DNA from: Nisaea sediminum
Lineage (GTDB): Bacteria > Pseudomonadota > Alphaproteobacteria > Thalassobaculales > Thalassobaculaceae
Direction: 5' to 3'
Length of the DNA: 64,000 nucleotides
NCBI RefSeq assembly: GCF_014904705.1
Contig: NZ_JACZCQ010000001.1
Location: 620,001-684,000 of the forward strand
Made by a program: the position numbers and the translations under genes. Numbering within the stretch: the first letter of the stretch is position 1; every line of letters starts with the position of its first letter. Under the pieces are notes generated by a model that was not told where the DNA came from, made no database searches, and saw only the letters and a program-made list of their open reading frames with translations. Shown here one piece after another: positions 44,535-52,743 of the stretch.

Positions 44535-44751
44535 GGGTCACCTGTTTTTCTTGTTTTTCGACGCCGGGCGGGAGAGCGATGTCTGTCCAAAGGCGTTCCG
44601 AATAAATAAGCTCATTTCACGAGGATGCAATTCTCGCGGCGGTTTGGCAGGCACTCGTTCGTGAACGGCACGAGATTGACCGATCGCCCCGGTTGACTTA
44701 CTTTCCAGTTTCCAGAACTCCGGACAGAATTTCCGGTAACTAGGGATAGAA

Positions 44752-45855
44752 ATGGTCTCTGGCGTCGAAACAGGTCTCATCATCCGGGTGAACAGCGCGT
44801 TCGCCGGCGCGGCTTTTGGCCAGCGCGGGAGCGACGGGACTCCGTTCAATGCCATCACCGACCCTACGGCCGAAAACACATCCGTAACAGGAGTGGGTGG
44901 TGCTGCGGAATCTTCCGTCATCCGGCCTTTCGGCAATGGTGAGCCGAAGGAGGGCGACGACGAAGGACCGTTCTTTTCGCGGGGGCTCAACGGGCTCCTC
45001 GCGCCTCCGAGCATCGCCGCCATTCAGGAAGAACGCGATCCGGCCGGTGATAACGGCAGCGGCGACGTTTCCGGTTCCGAGAACGGAATTGCGCAGCCCT
45101 CGGCGCCGGCGGACGGCGCCGGACCGGATGCCGCATCTGCGGACGGAGAGGAAGAGACTGGGCCTGGAGAGCTGACAGAGGAAGAGGAAGAGCTGGTTCA
45201 GGATCTGAAGCAGCGCGATGCCGAAGTGCGCCGCCATGAGCAGGCCCACAAGGCGGTCGGCGGTCAGTATGCGGGTTCGATCTCCTATACCTATCAGGCG
45301 GGCCCGGACGGACGGCGTTACGCTGTCGGCGGCGAGGTGCCGATCGATGCGAGCCCGATACCGGGGGACCCGGAAGCGACGATCCGTAAGCTGGAACAGG
45401 TACGCAGCGCTGCCCTGGCGCCTGCGGAGCCGTCCGGCGCCGACCGCGCCGTGGCCTCGCAGGCCACGCAGGGCATCCAGCAGGCGCGCGCCGAACAGGC
45501 CCAGCAGAGTGCCGAAGAACTCAGGGACCTGACCGAGGGCGACGACGGGGCGGAGACCTCCTCCGAGACCGCAAGCGCGCCTGCGGCGCCGGAACCCGGT
45601 GCGGACGCGCCGCCGTCGGCAGGGATTGATGGGGGCAGCCCGTTTGTATCGGAGGGCGGTACGTCAGAGGGAACGAACGGCTCGCCGTTCTCGGTCGTGG
45701 CGAACCTGGGTGGGCAATCCTCGGAAGGGCCCTTCGGGATCGAGCGGTCCGGTCAGAGCGGATCCGGTAGCGCGGCCGACATCGAAGAAGCCGGGAATTC
45801 GCCGTTCAGCTTCACGCCATCCGTCGGTCGTGCAACGCTTGATGTATCAGTATAA
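44752..45855 (+). CDS. SprA-related putative metalloprotease with repeated xPF motifs
   Basis: 367 residues. The central domain matches the SprA-related/CJM1_0395 family: an acidic helix ('ELTEEEEELVQDLKQRDAEVRRHEQAHKAVGGQYAGSISYTYQAGPDGRRYAVGGEVPID') with an HExxH motif at residues 162-166 (HEQAH), the expected zinc site. Long flanking arms are low-complexity, rich in Gly, Ser, Ala, Glu and Asp. They carry short x-Pro-Phe motifs at residues 30-32, 58-60, 72-74, 296-298, 311-313, 326-328 and 350-352. No signal peptide or helix was seen. Function is unknown; the gene converges with an exported-protein gene. Confidence 0.82.
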   Translation: MVSGVETGLIIRVNSAFAGAAFGQRGSDGTPFNAITDPTAENTSVTGVGGAAESSVIRPFGNGEPKEGDDEGPFFSRGLNGLLAPPSIAAIQEERDPAGDNGSGDVSGSENGIAQPSAPADGAGPDAASADGEEETGPGELTEEEEELVQDLKQRDAEVRRHEQAHKAVGGQYAGSISYTYQAGPDGRRYAVGGEVPIDASPIPGDPEATIRKLEQVRSAALAPAEPSGADRAVASQATQGIQQARAEQAQQSAEELRDLTEGDDGAETSSETASAPAAPEPGADAPPSAGIDGGSPFVSEGGTSEGTNGSPFSVVANLGGQSSEGPFGIERSGQSGSGSAADIEEAGNSPFSFTPSVGRATLDVSV

Positions 45856-45863
45856 TCAAATAA

Positions 45864-46667
45864 TTATTCGCTTTTATTCAAGCACTCTCTAAAGCTCTCC
45901 TCGGACTGATCCGGTGCTTCGCTGCAGGTGACGAACCTGTCCCGGCAGACATCGAAATCCTTGTCGCTGCCGACAAATCTCAGTTCATCGCAAAAATCGA
46001 GATAATGCCGGGCCACGGTTTCGAAGGTCTCGCTGCGGCGCTGCTCCGCGACTTCCGGTGCGCGGTTCAGCGGCGTGACATTCAGCATCTGCGCGATCGC
46101 CTCGTTGGCGCGCTTCAGCGGGATATCCGCCTGTTCCATCTCGCCGGTTTCGGTCCAGTAGCGGACGTGGAGTGTGTCGCCGAGCATGAAATCGCGCAGT
46201 GGCGGCGGGACGATACCTCTCTTGAGTGCACCCCAGATGATGAAATGGACACCCTTTTCGGTGATATCGTAGAGCGTCGGCTTGAAGCCAACCTCAAGTT
46301 CCTTCAGCGATTCCAGGTTGACCGGATCGCGGCCGTCTATCCAGTAGGTCGGGAGCCGCTTGCGGCTGATGTTCTTCTCGATGTGGCGCGGCATCCGGAA
46401 CTCCGCCCAGAGCGAATTGTCGTCGCGCTTCTGGAAATGGAAGCGGTAGCCCTTGCGCGTCAGGATGCGGGCTTCGAGGACCGGTGCCTTGGTGATCGGG
46501 TCGGTCAGGACCTCGACATACCACTGGATTGTCTGAGCTTGTACGCGGGGCGCAAGGCTTGCCAGAAGAAACGCCGCAAACAACAGGATCGCCGCGGACC
46601 GAGGGCGGCTGAGAATGCCGCGTGGGCGAGAGGGCGATCGATCCATCGGCGGGCGCGATCCATTCAT
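45864..46667 (-). CDS. Uncharacterised exported protein with C-terminal cysteines
   Basis: About 267 residues. A basic N-terminus and hydrophobic stretch ('SAAILLFAAFLLASLAPRVQA') form a Sec signal peptide. The mature region begins 'QTIQWYVEVLTDPITKAPVLEARILTRKGYRFHFQKRDDNSLW' and looks beta-rich. The last 45 residues hold four Cys ('FCDELR', 'VCRDRF', 'TCSEAP', 'ECLNKSE'), consistent with two periplasmic disulfides. I recognise no family. The ATG at 46667 is a choice among weak starts (GTG 46718, ATG 46646). It converges on the SprA-like gene with an 8-bp gap. Confidence 0.7.
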   Translation of the reverse strand: MNGSRPPMDRSPSRPRGILSRPRSAAILLFAAFLLASLAPRVQAQTIQWYVEVLTDPITKAPVLEARILTRKGYRFHFQKRDDNSLWAEFRMPRHIEKNISRKRLPTYWIDGRDPVNLESLKELEVGFKPTLYDITEKGVHFIIWGALKRGIVPPPLRDFMLGDTLHVRYWTETGEMEQADIPLKRANEAIAQMLNVTPLNRAPEVAEQRRSETFETVARHYLDFCDELRFVGSDKDFDVCRDRFVTCSEAPDQSEESFRECLNKSE

Positions 46668-46798
46668 CGGGTTCAAACTGAGTTTTCTCACATACCATGC
46701 ATTGACGGCAGCCGTCACGCGGCCGGCGGGTGCCGTGCGGCTTGCAAATTGGCGGTTCGGAAACTATTTTTTAAGATAATTGGTGCTAGGGAACAGGC

Positions 46799-47236
46799 AT
46801 GAGCATTTCAGGCGCACTCAATATCGCGGTTTCGGGCATTGTGTCGGCGGGCAACCGTACCGGCAATGCCGCGAACAATCTCGCGAACCTCCGGAGCGTC
46901 GCGGCGCCGGCGGATGAAGTGCTGCGCCCCGGCCAGCCGATCCCCGAAACGAACGCCAATGGCGAGCGGATCTTCCGTCCGACCGAGGTCCAGTCGACCA
47001 CCGCCGGTCCCGCGGGCGTGCGCAATCAGACCACGCTGGTCGATCCGGCCTCTTTCCCGATCTACGATCCGAGCGCGGCGGACGCGAATGCGGACGGCAT
47101 TTCGTCGATCCCGAACGTGTCTATCGAGAACGAGACCGTGAACCTGATCGGGGCCCAGCGCCAGCTGGAAGCCAATGCGGCGGTGATCCGCACCGGTGAC
47201 GATCTGCTCGAGGAAGCGATCGACATCCTCGCCTGA
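46799..47236 (+). CDS. Flagellar basal-body rod C-terminal-like protein (orphan)
   Basis: 145 residues. The N-terminus 'MSISGALNIAVSGIVSAGNRTGNAANNLANLRS' is the coiled-coil start and 'AxNLAN' motif of flagellar rod proteins, and the C-terminus 'NVSIENETVNLIGAQRQLEANAAVIRTGDDLLEEAIDIL' is the matching rod C-terminal domain. The middle is short, so it is closest to FlgC-size proteins but not a clear FlgC. No other flagellar gene is in the window. It may be a rod or hook accessory paralogue or serve another axial structure. Confidence 0.8.
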   Translation: MSISGALNIAVSGIVSAGNRTGNAANNLANLRSVAAPADEVLRPGQPIPETNANGERIFRPTEVQSTTAGPAGVRNQTTLVDPASFPIYDPSAADANADGISSIPNVSIENETVNLIGAQRQLEANAAVIRTGDDLLEEAIDILA

Positions 47237-47244
47237 GACCAAGT

Positions 47245-47679
47245 TTAATCCGATATTTCGGCTTTCGCGTCTTTCAGCGCTTTCAGCACCGCGTCGAACG
47301 GCAGGCGCACGCAGTCGTGCCGCGTCTTGAAATCGCGCACCGGCGCGAAGCTCTCCAGTCCCTTCCAATCCAGCTTCACGCTGTCGCTACCCTCGAGATA
47401 GGCAAGTAGATGACGGCGCACCGCTTCCAGATCGTCCAGCCCGGCGCCCGGCGCGTTCTCGCGGATCAGCGCGGCCGAGGCTTCGCAAAGTGCGCAACCT
47501 TGAACGCGGTGTCCGACCGCGGCGATCTTGCCGCCTTTCAGCTTCAGGTCGATCGTGACCCGGTCGCCGCAGAGCGGATTGTCCACGCGGGCGCTGGCAT
47601 CCGGCGCGTCGAGGCGCTGGTTGCCGCGGCCTTCCTTCGCCAACCTGAGGATTTCCGCCTGGTAGAGCGCGTCGCTCAT
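47245..47679 (-). CDS. IscU/SufU-like iron-sulfur scaffold protein
   Basis: 144 residues. The three scaffold cysteines are present: 'DNPLCGDRVTIDL', 'GCALCEASAALI' and 'RHDCVRLPF'. The 'NPLCGD' loop with Asp two residues later is the cluster-assembly signature of SufU/IscU. It may build Fe-S clusters for nearby molybdenum-hydroxylase genes, but it is not an IscU of a full isc operon here. It starts 1 bp after the MoeA-MocA gene ends and is probably cotranscribed. Confidence 0.88.
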   Translation of the reverse strand: MSDALYQAEILRLAKEGRGNQRLDAPDASARVDNPLCGDRVTIDLKLKGGKIAAVGHRVQGCALCEASAALIRENAPGAGLDDLEAVRRHLLAYLEGSDSVKLDWKGLESFAPVRDFKTRHDCVRLPFDAVLKALKDAKAEISD

Positions 47680-47680
47680 C

Positions 47681-49327
47681 TCACTTCACCTCTTCGAGCG
47701 TTCCGCCCGCTTCTTTGAGCATTTCCGGCGTGTCGATATCGAGATGCACGCCGGCCTCGGAGATCTCGACCTCGCAGACCAGATCGGCGAATTCGTCCAG
47801 CAGCATGCGCGCGCCGCGATCGCCTTCGAGCTCCTGCATCTCGCCGAAAAACCGGCTGTCCCAGAGAACCGGGTTGCCGCGCCGGCCGTCATGTATGGGA
47901 ACGACGATGGCGCGGCCTTCCACAGGATCGTAGGCGGCGATCATCCGGTTCAGAACCTCCGTACTGACCTGCGGCATGTCGCCGAGGCAGACGAGCGCGG
48001 CCTCTATGCCTTCCGGCAGGGCAGATATACCTGTCCGGACGCTGGTGCTGATGCCTCCGGCGAAATTCGGATTGTGCACATAGGTGACGTCGAGACCGGC
48101 AAGCGCCGCCCGGATCCGGTCAGGCTCGTGCCCGGTGACGACAAGAACGCGGCCCGCCGTGGAAGCAAGCGCGGTTTCGACGACCCGGCACACCATCGTC
48201 TTGCCGTCCAGTATACTTAGTAGTTTGTTCGCGGCGCCCATGCGGGACGATTGCCCGGCCGCCAGAACGATGGCGGTAATGCCGGGGCGGCTTGTCTCCT
48301 TGCCCGGCTTCTCGATCTTCTTCGCGCTGGCGCGGGGCAGGGGACGGTGCGCGACGTCCTTCAGCAGCCCGCCGGCCCCCATGCGCATGACATCCTCGGG
48401 ACGGATCTCCAGACCGGCGCAGATCCGCTGCAAAGCCCAGTCGAAGCCGTTGAGCTTCGGCGAGCGGGCGCAGCCGGGCATGCCGATGACGGGAATGGAG
48501 CCGATGCGGCCGATCAGCATCAGGTTGCCGGGATCGACCGGCATGCCGAAATGAAGGATCTCGCCGCCGACCTGCTCGATCGCGGCCGGGATCACGTCGC
48601 GGCGGTCGACGACCGCCGAGGCGCCCGAGATCAGGATCAGACCCGGTTTGGCCGCGACGGCGCGGCGGATCGCATCCGCGAGCGCGTTCTGCCCGTGCTC
48701 GCAGCGTGCTTCGGTGATCAGCCTGGAGCCGAGCGCCTCCAGCCGTTCCGAGGTCACGCGCAGTGTGCTGTCGAGCACGCTTTCCTTGGTGCCCGGGAGT
48801 TTCGACTGGATGAGGATCGTGTCGAGCGGCGCGTAGGGTTTGACCCGGAGCAGCGGTTCGCCCTGACTTGCCAGCGCCTCGGCGACCCTGACGAGGCCGT
48901 CGGGCACCGCGAAGGGGATGATCTTCAGCGTTCCGATCATCTGGCCGGCCGAAACCGCCTGGAAGGGCGGAACCAGTCCGAGGGTGATGGATTCATCGAC
49001 CAGATTGAGCCCGTCGAGCCGGGCCGGGTCGTACAGCACCACTCCGTCGCGTTCGGCGAAAAGGTTCGAGCGGCCGGTGAAGGCCGCGCCGGCGCGCACG
49101 TCGGCGCCGCGGCAGGTCTCGGCCAGTCGGTCCGCCGCACGGTCTTCGGGGATGTCGCCGTCATCGAGGCGGGCGCAGACGATACGATCGATCCCGGCGG
49201 CCTTGAGAGCCTCCAGGTCGTCGTGATCGAGCACCCGACCCTTTTTCAGGCTGCGTCCGTCGAGCCGGCGGCTATGGGCGAGGATCGCGCCTTCCGCCTT
49301 TGCCACCGGCAGTTCGCCGAAATACAT
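47681..49327 (-). CDS. Molybdopterin-binding / MocA-like cytidylyltransferase fusion
   Basis: 548 residues. The first part (about 1-340) is MoeA/MogA-like ('PVAKAEGAILAHS', 'LILISGASAVVDRRDVIP'). The second part (about 350-548) is a MobA/MocA nucleotidyltransferase with 'AIVLAAGQSSRMGAANKLL', 'LVCLGDMPQVS' and 'HDGRRGNPVLW'. Such fusions attach CMP to molybdenum cofactor, making the cytosine-dinucleotide form used by xanthine- and CO-dehydrogenase-type enzymes. It sits with XdhC/CoxI genes, matching this role. Confidence 0.9.
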   Translation of the reverse strand: MYFGELPVAKAEGAILAHSRRLDGRSLKKGRVLDHDDLEALKAAGIDRIVCARLDDGDIPEDRAADRLAETCRGADVRAGAAFTGRSNLFAERDGVVLYDPARLDGLNLVDESITLGLVPPFQAVSAGQMIGTLKIIPFAVPDGLVRVAEALASQGEPLLRVKPYAPLDTILIQSKLPGTKESVLDSTLRVTSERLEALGSRLITEARCEHGQNALADAIRRAVAAKPGLILISGASAVVDRRDVIPAAIEQVGGEILHFGMPVDPGNLMLIGRIGSIPVIGMPGCARSPKLNGFDWALQRICAGLEIRPEDVMRMGAGGLLKDVAHRPLPRASAKKIEKPGKETSRPGITAIVLAAGQSSRMGAANKLLSILDGKTMVCRVVETALASTAGRVLVVTGHEPDRIRAALAGLDVTYVHNPNFAGGISTSVRTGISALPEGIEAALVCLGDMPQVSTEVLNRMIAAYDPVEGRAIVVPIHDGRRGNPVLWDSRFFGEMQELEGDRGARMLLDEFADLVCEVEISEAGVHLDIDTPEMLKEAGGTLEEVK

Positions 49328-49336
49328 GGGAGGACC

Positions 49337-50044
49337 TCAGGCCGCGGCCTTGAGCGGCTCTGCCCCGTGCTTGACCGCGGTCATTTCAGCCAGCACGGAG
49401 ATGGCGATCTCCGCGGGCGAGACCGCGCCGATATCGAGCCCGGCAGGTCCGTGCAAGCGGGCGAAATCCTTGTCGTTGAAACCTTCCTCGCGCAGCCGGT
49501 CCAGACGCCGGGCATGGGTGCGCTTGCTACCGAGACAGGCGATGTAGAAGGCCTCGCTGCGGAGCGCGACCTGCAGCGCCGGATCGTCCAGCTTCGGATC
49601 GTGGGTCAGGGTGACGATCGCCGTGCGGCTGTCGGGCTGTAGCGCTTCCAATGCCTCGTCCGGCCAGTCGTCACTGAGCTCGACGCCCGGGAAACGTTCT
49701 TCCGTCGCGAAGGAGGCGCGCGGATCGACGATAGTCACGGCATATCCGGCAAGTGCGGCCATCGGTGCCAGCAGCTGGCTGATATGAACCGCACCGACAA
49801 TGATCATGCGCAGAGACGGGTTGTGCACATGGATGAAGTGGGTGCCGTCCGCATTGATCCCGCTGCGGTCGTCCCGCATCCGCGTCCGCGCCTCGGAAAC
49901 CAGCGCGTCCGAAAGGCCAAGCGGGCCCTCGGCGCCGTCCTTGGTCACCAGAGCCTGTTCTCCGCCCTCCAGGCGCGTGACCATGGCCACGGGAGTCTTC
50001 GCCTCCCGGTAGGCCATCAGGGCATCGAACAGTTCGGCTTTCAT
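49337..50044 (-). CDS. XdhC/CoxI family protein, Rossmann-domain part
   Basis: 235 residues. A short N-terminal XdhC-like segment is followed by the C-terminal Rossmann domain: 'MIIVGAVHISQLLAPMAALAGYAVTIVDPRASFATEERFPG' and 'LTHDPKLDDPALQVALRSEAFYIACLGSKRTHARRLDRL', ending with 'LHGPAGLDIGAVSPAEIAISVLAEM'. XdhC proteins bind molybdenum cofactor and help sulfurate and insert it into hydroxylases. The N-terminal partner domain is encoded separately just upstream (1-bp gap). Confidence 0.92.
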   Translation of the reverse strand: MKAELFDALMAYREAKTPVAMVTRLEGGEQALVTKDGAEGPLGLSDALVSEARTRMRDDRSGINADGTHFIHVHNPSLRMIIVGAVHISQLLAPMAALAGYAVTIVDPRASFATEERFPGVELSDDWPDEALEALQPDSRTAIVTLTHDPKLDDPALQVALRSEAFYIACLGSKRTHARRLDRLREEGFNDKDFARLHGPAGLDIGAVSPAEIAISVLAEMTAVKHGAEPLKAAA

Positions 50045-50045
50045 C

Positions 50046-50387
50046 TTATTGTCCTTCGATCCGTTCCACGTAGACCTTCACTTCGCCGCCGCAGGCGAGC
50101 CCGACTTCCCAGGCCTGCTCGTCGCTGACGCCGAAATCGAGCATGCGCGGCTGGCCATCCTGGATAGACTGCATCGCCTCGCGTACCACGGCGCCCTCGA
50201 TGCATCCACCGGAGACGGAGCCGATCATTGCACCGCTGTCGTCGATCGCGAGCTGGCTGCCCACGGGTCGGGGCGAGCTGCCCCATGTCTTGATAACCGT
50301 TGCCACCGCGATGCGGCGGCCGTCGCGGCGCCATTCGGCGATCCGTCCGAGAATGTCGTCCTGCTGCCTGGGATCGTACTTGTTCAT
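50046..50387 (-). CDS. XdhC/CoxI family protein, N-terminal domain part
   Basis: 113 residues. 'AVATVIKTWGSSPRPVGSQLAIDDSGAMIGSVSGGCIEGAVVREA' is the conserved XdhC/CoxI N-terminal motif, with the Cys in 'SGGCIEGAV'. It contains only this half of a standard XdhC; the Rossmann half is the next gene. The ATG at 50387 is preferred over one at 50408, which lies in a GC-rich stretch without a ribosome site. Split CoxI genes are common in Alphaproteobacteria. Confidence 0.9.
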   Translation of the reverse strand: MNKYDPRQQDDILGRIAEWRRDGRRIAVATVIKTWGSSPRPVGSQLAIDDSGAMIGSVSGGCIEGAVVREAMQSIQDGQPRMLDFGVSDEQAWEVGLACGGEVKVYVERIEGQ

Positions 50388-50423
50388 ACTGCCGGTCTCC
50401 CTTCCCATCCGCGGGGGAGCGCC

Positions 50424-51743
50424 TCAGGCTGTCTCCGCCGCTTCGATCTCGGCCAGTTTGCCGAGCCAGTCCCCCATGCCCCTGCGGCGTATTCCGGCCG
50501 GCTCTCCCAACAATTTCGCCAAATCATCCAGGCTGTCGAGAGAATGCACCGGACGGAACTCGTCCACATGCGGCAACAAGGCCCGCACCCCCAAGGATTT
50601 GGGGGCGAAGCCGTCGTAGCGCAACAGCGGGTTGAGCCAGATCAGCCTGCGGCACGACTTATGCAGTCGTTCCATTTCGGCACCGAGCCCTTTGCCGGCT
50701 TCCCGGTCGAGACCGTCCGTGATCAGCAGGACGACCGCTCCCTGGGTGAGCACCCGGCGGGACCAGTGACGGTTGAAATCGTGCAGACAATGGCCGATTC
50801 GCGTTCCGCCGGACCAATCCTCCACGGAGGCGCTGATCTTGTCCAGCGCTTCGTCCACGTCCTTGTGGCGCAGATAGCGCGTCACGTTGGTGAGGCGCGT
50901 GCCGAACAGGAAGGTATGGACCCGGTCCCGGTCGTTGGTCAGCGTGTGCATGAAATGCAGCAGCATGCGCGAATAGCGGGTCATCGAGCCTGAGATATCG
51001 CAGAGCGCGACCAGAGGCGGCGGACGCATCCGGCGCTTCTTCAGCTGCAGCGGAATGATGTCGCCGCCGGAGCGGAGCGCCTGGCGCAGCGTGTTGCGCA
51101 GATCGACCCTGCGGCCGTAGGGGCTGGGCGAGAAACGGCGGGTCGGGATGTCCGCGAGCGGCAGATGCATCTTATCGATCGCCCTGCGGGCGGCGCGGAT
51201 TTCCTCCGCGCTCATCTTCTCGAAATCCATCCCCTGCAGCAGTTCCTCGTCGGAATAGGTCATCACCGCGTCGAGCTGGATCTCCTGTTCCTGCTCGCGG
51301 TCGGGCGCGTTTGCGTCCTGGCCCGGTTCCTGCTGCTGCGTCAGCGCCTCGGAGACCCGGCGATTGATCTTCTCGGCGTCCTCCTCGTCCGCGTCTCCGG
51401 CGAGCTTCATCTCCGGCAGCACCATCTGCATCATCTTTTCGAGGATGCGGGGATTGCGCCAGAAGATGTGGAATGCCTGGTCGAAGATCTCGCGCTGGTC
51501 GCGCCGGTTCACGAAGACGGCGTGCAGCGTCCAGTAGAAGACCTCCCGGTCGGTGATCCCGACGGTCCTGACCGCCTCGATGGCGTCCATGACCTTGCCG
51601 GGACCGACAGGCAGGCCGGCGGCCCGGAGGACGCGGGCAAAATGCAGGATGTTCTCGACCAGACGTCCGCCACCGCCCTCCGGCGTGGCCGGGAGCTCCG
51701 GCTTTTCGCCCGGGGGCGGGGTGCGGTCGTCGAGCGGGGTCAT
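50424..51743 (-). CDS. VWA-domain protein, CoxE-like
   Basis: 439 residues. An N-terminal helical region ('NILHFARVLRAAGLPVGPGKVMDAIEAVRTVGITDREVFYWTLHAVFV') is followed by a von Willebrand A domain with the MIDAS motif DxSGS ('VALCDISGSMTRYSRMLLHF'). CoxE-type proteins work with a MoxR/CoxD AAA+ ATPase to mature the active site of molybdenum hydroxylases such as CO dehydrogenase. It starts 5 bp after the MoxR gene. Confidence 0.91.
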   Translation of the reverse strand: MTPLDDRTPPPGEKPELPATPEGGGGRLVENILHFARVLRAAGLPVGPGKVMDAIEAVRTVGITDREVFYWTLHAVFVNRRDQREIFDQAFHIFWRNPRILEKMMQMVLPEMKLAGDADEEDAEKINRRVSEALTQQQEPGQDANAPDREQEQEIQLDAVMTYSDEELLQGMDFEKMSAEEIRAARRAIDKMHLPLADIPTRRFSPSPYGRRVDLRNTLRQALRSGGDIIPLQLKKRRMRPPPLVALCDISGSMTRYSRMLLHFMHTLTNDRDRVHTFLFGTRLTNVTRYLRHKDVDEALDKISASVEDWSGGTRIGHCLHDFNRHWSRRVLTQGAVVLLITDGLDREAGKGLGAEMERLHKSCRRLIWLNPLLRYDGFAPKSLGVRALLPHVDEFRPVHSLDSLDDLAKLLGEPAGIRRRGMGDWLGKLAEIEAAETA

Positions 51744-51748
51744 GATGC

Positions 51749-52666
51749 TCAGCCGGCCATCGCCAGTTCGCTGCGGACCTGGGTCAGAATGCGGTTGGCC
51801 TCGCTGCCCTGGATCTTCTGGATGTCGTCCTGGTACTTCAGCAGTACGCCGAGCGTGTTGTCGACGGCGCGCGGATCGAGCGCGAGATAGTCGAGCTGCA
51901 CCAGCGCGTGGGTCCAGTCGATGGTCTCGGCGACACCCGGCTGCTTGAAGAGGTCCATCTTGCGGAGCTGGTGCACGAAGGCGACGACCTGCCGGCTGAG
52001 ATCTTCCGGCGCCGTCGGTGCCTTTTTACGGAGGATCTCGAGCTCGCGCTCGGCGCTCGGGTAATCGACCCAGTAGTAGAAGCAGCGCCGCTTCAGCGCG
52101 TCGTGGATCTCGCGCGTCCGGTTCGAGGTGATGATGACGATCGGCGGCTCCTCGGCCTTGAAGGGGCCGATTTCCGGAATGGTGACCTGGTAGTCGGAGA
52201 GCACCTCAAGCAGGAAGGCCTCGAACGGCTCGTCTGTGCGGTCCAGTTCGTCGATCAGCAGCACCGGAGCGCCGCCTTCGGTCGGCTCCAGGGCCTGCAG
52301 GATCGGGCGCTTGATCAGGAACTCGTCGGAGAAGAGATCCGCCGCGAGCGCCTTGCGGTCCGCACCGCCGGCCGCCTCGGCCATCCGGATCTCCAACATC
52401 TGGCGGGAATAGTTCCATTCATAGACCGCCGAGGAAACGTCGAGCCCCTCGTAGCATTGCAGGCGGATCAGTTTGCGGCCGAGGGTTTCGGACAGGACCT
52501 TGGCGATCTCGGTCTTGCCGACGCCGGCCTCGCCTTCGAGGAACAGCGGCCGCTTGAGCTGAAGGGCAAGGTGCAGGGCGGTCGCGAGCGGCGTATCGGC
52601 GACATACTGGCCTTTGCCGAGCAGGGCGAGCGTGTCTTCGACGGTAGCGGGAAGCGAAGTCGGCAT
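51749..52666 (-). CDS. MoxR-family AAA+ ATPase, CoxD-like
   Basis: 305 residues. Walker A 'GEAGVGKTEIA', Walker B 'VLLIDELDR', sensor 1 'ITSNRTREI' and an Arg finger in 'LKRRCFYYW' are intact, with the MoxR insertion. It acts as the chaperone partner of the CoxE-like VWA protein. The gene order moxR, vwa, xdhC-N, xdhC-C, moeA-mocA, iscU-like is a full maturation module, but no Mo-hydroxylase structural gene lies in the window. Confidence 0.92.
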   Translation of the reverse strand: MPTSLPATVEDTLALLGKGQYVADTPLATALHLALQLKRPLFLEGEAGVGKTEIAKVLSETLGRKLIRLQCYEGLDVSSAVYEWNYSRQMLEIRMAEAAGGADRKALAADLFSDEFLIKRPILQALEPTEGGAPVLLIDELDRTDEPFEAFLLEVLSDYQVTIPEIGPFKAEEPPIVIITSNRTREIHDALKRRCFYYWVDYPSAERELEILRKKAPTAPEDLSRQVVAFVHQLRKMDLFKQPGVAETIDWTHALVQLDYLALDPRAVDNTLGVLLKYQDDIQKIQGSEANRILTQVRSELAMAG

Positions 52667-52743
52667 GGGGGCGTCCAGATTTCCAGCGGGATCAATGGTC
52701 AGATAGCACGCGGGCGGAGCGGTTTAAAGGGGAGCGAGCCGGA

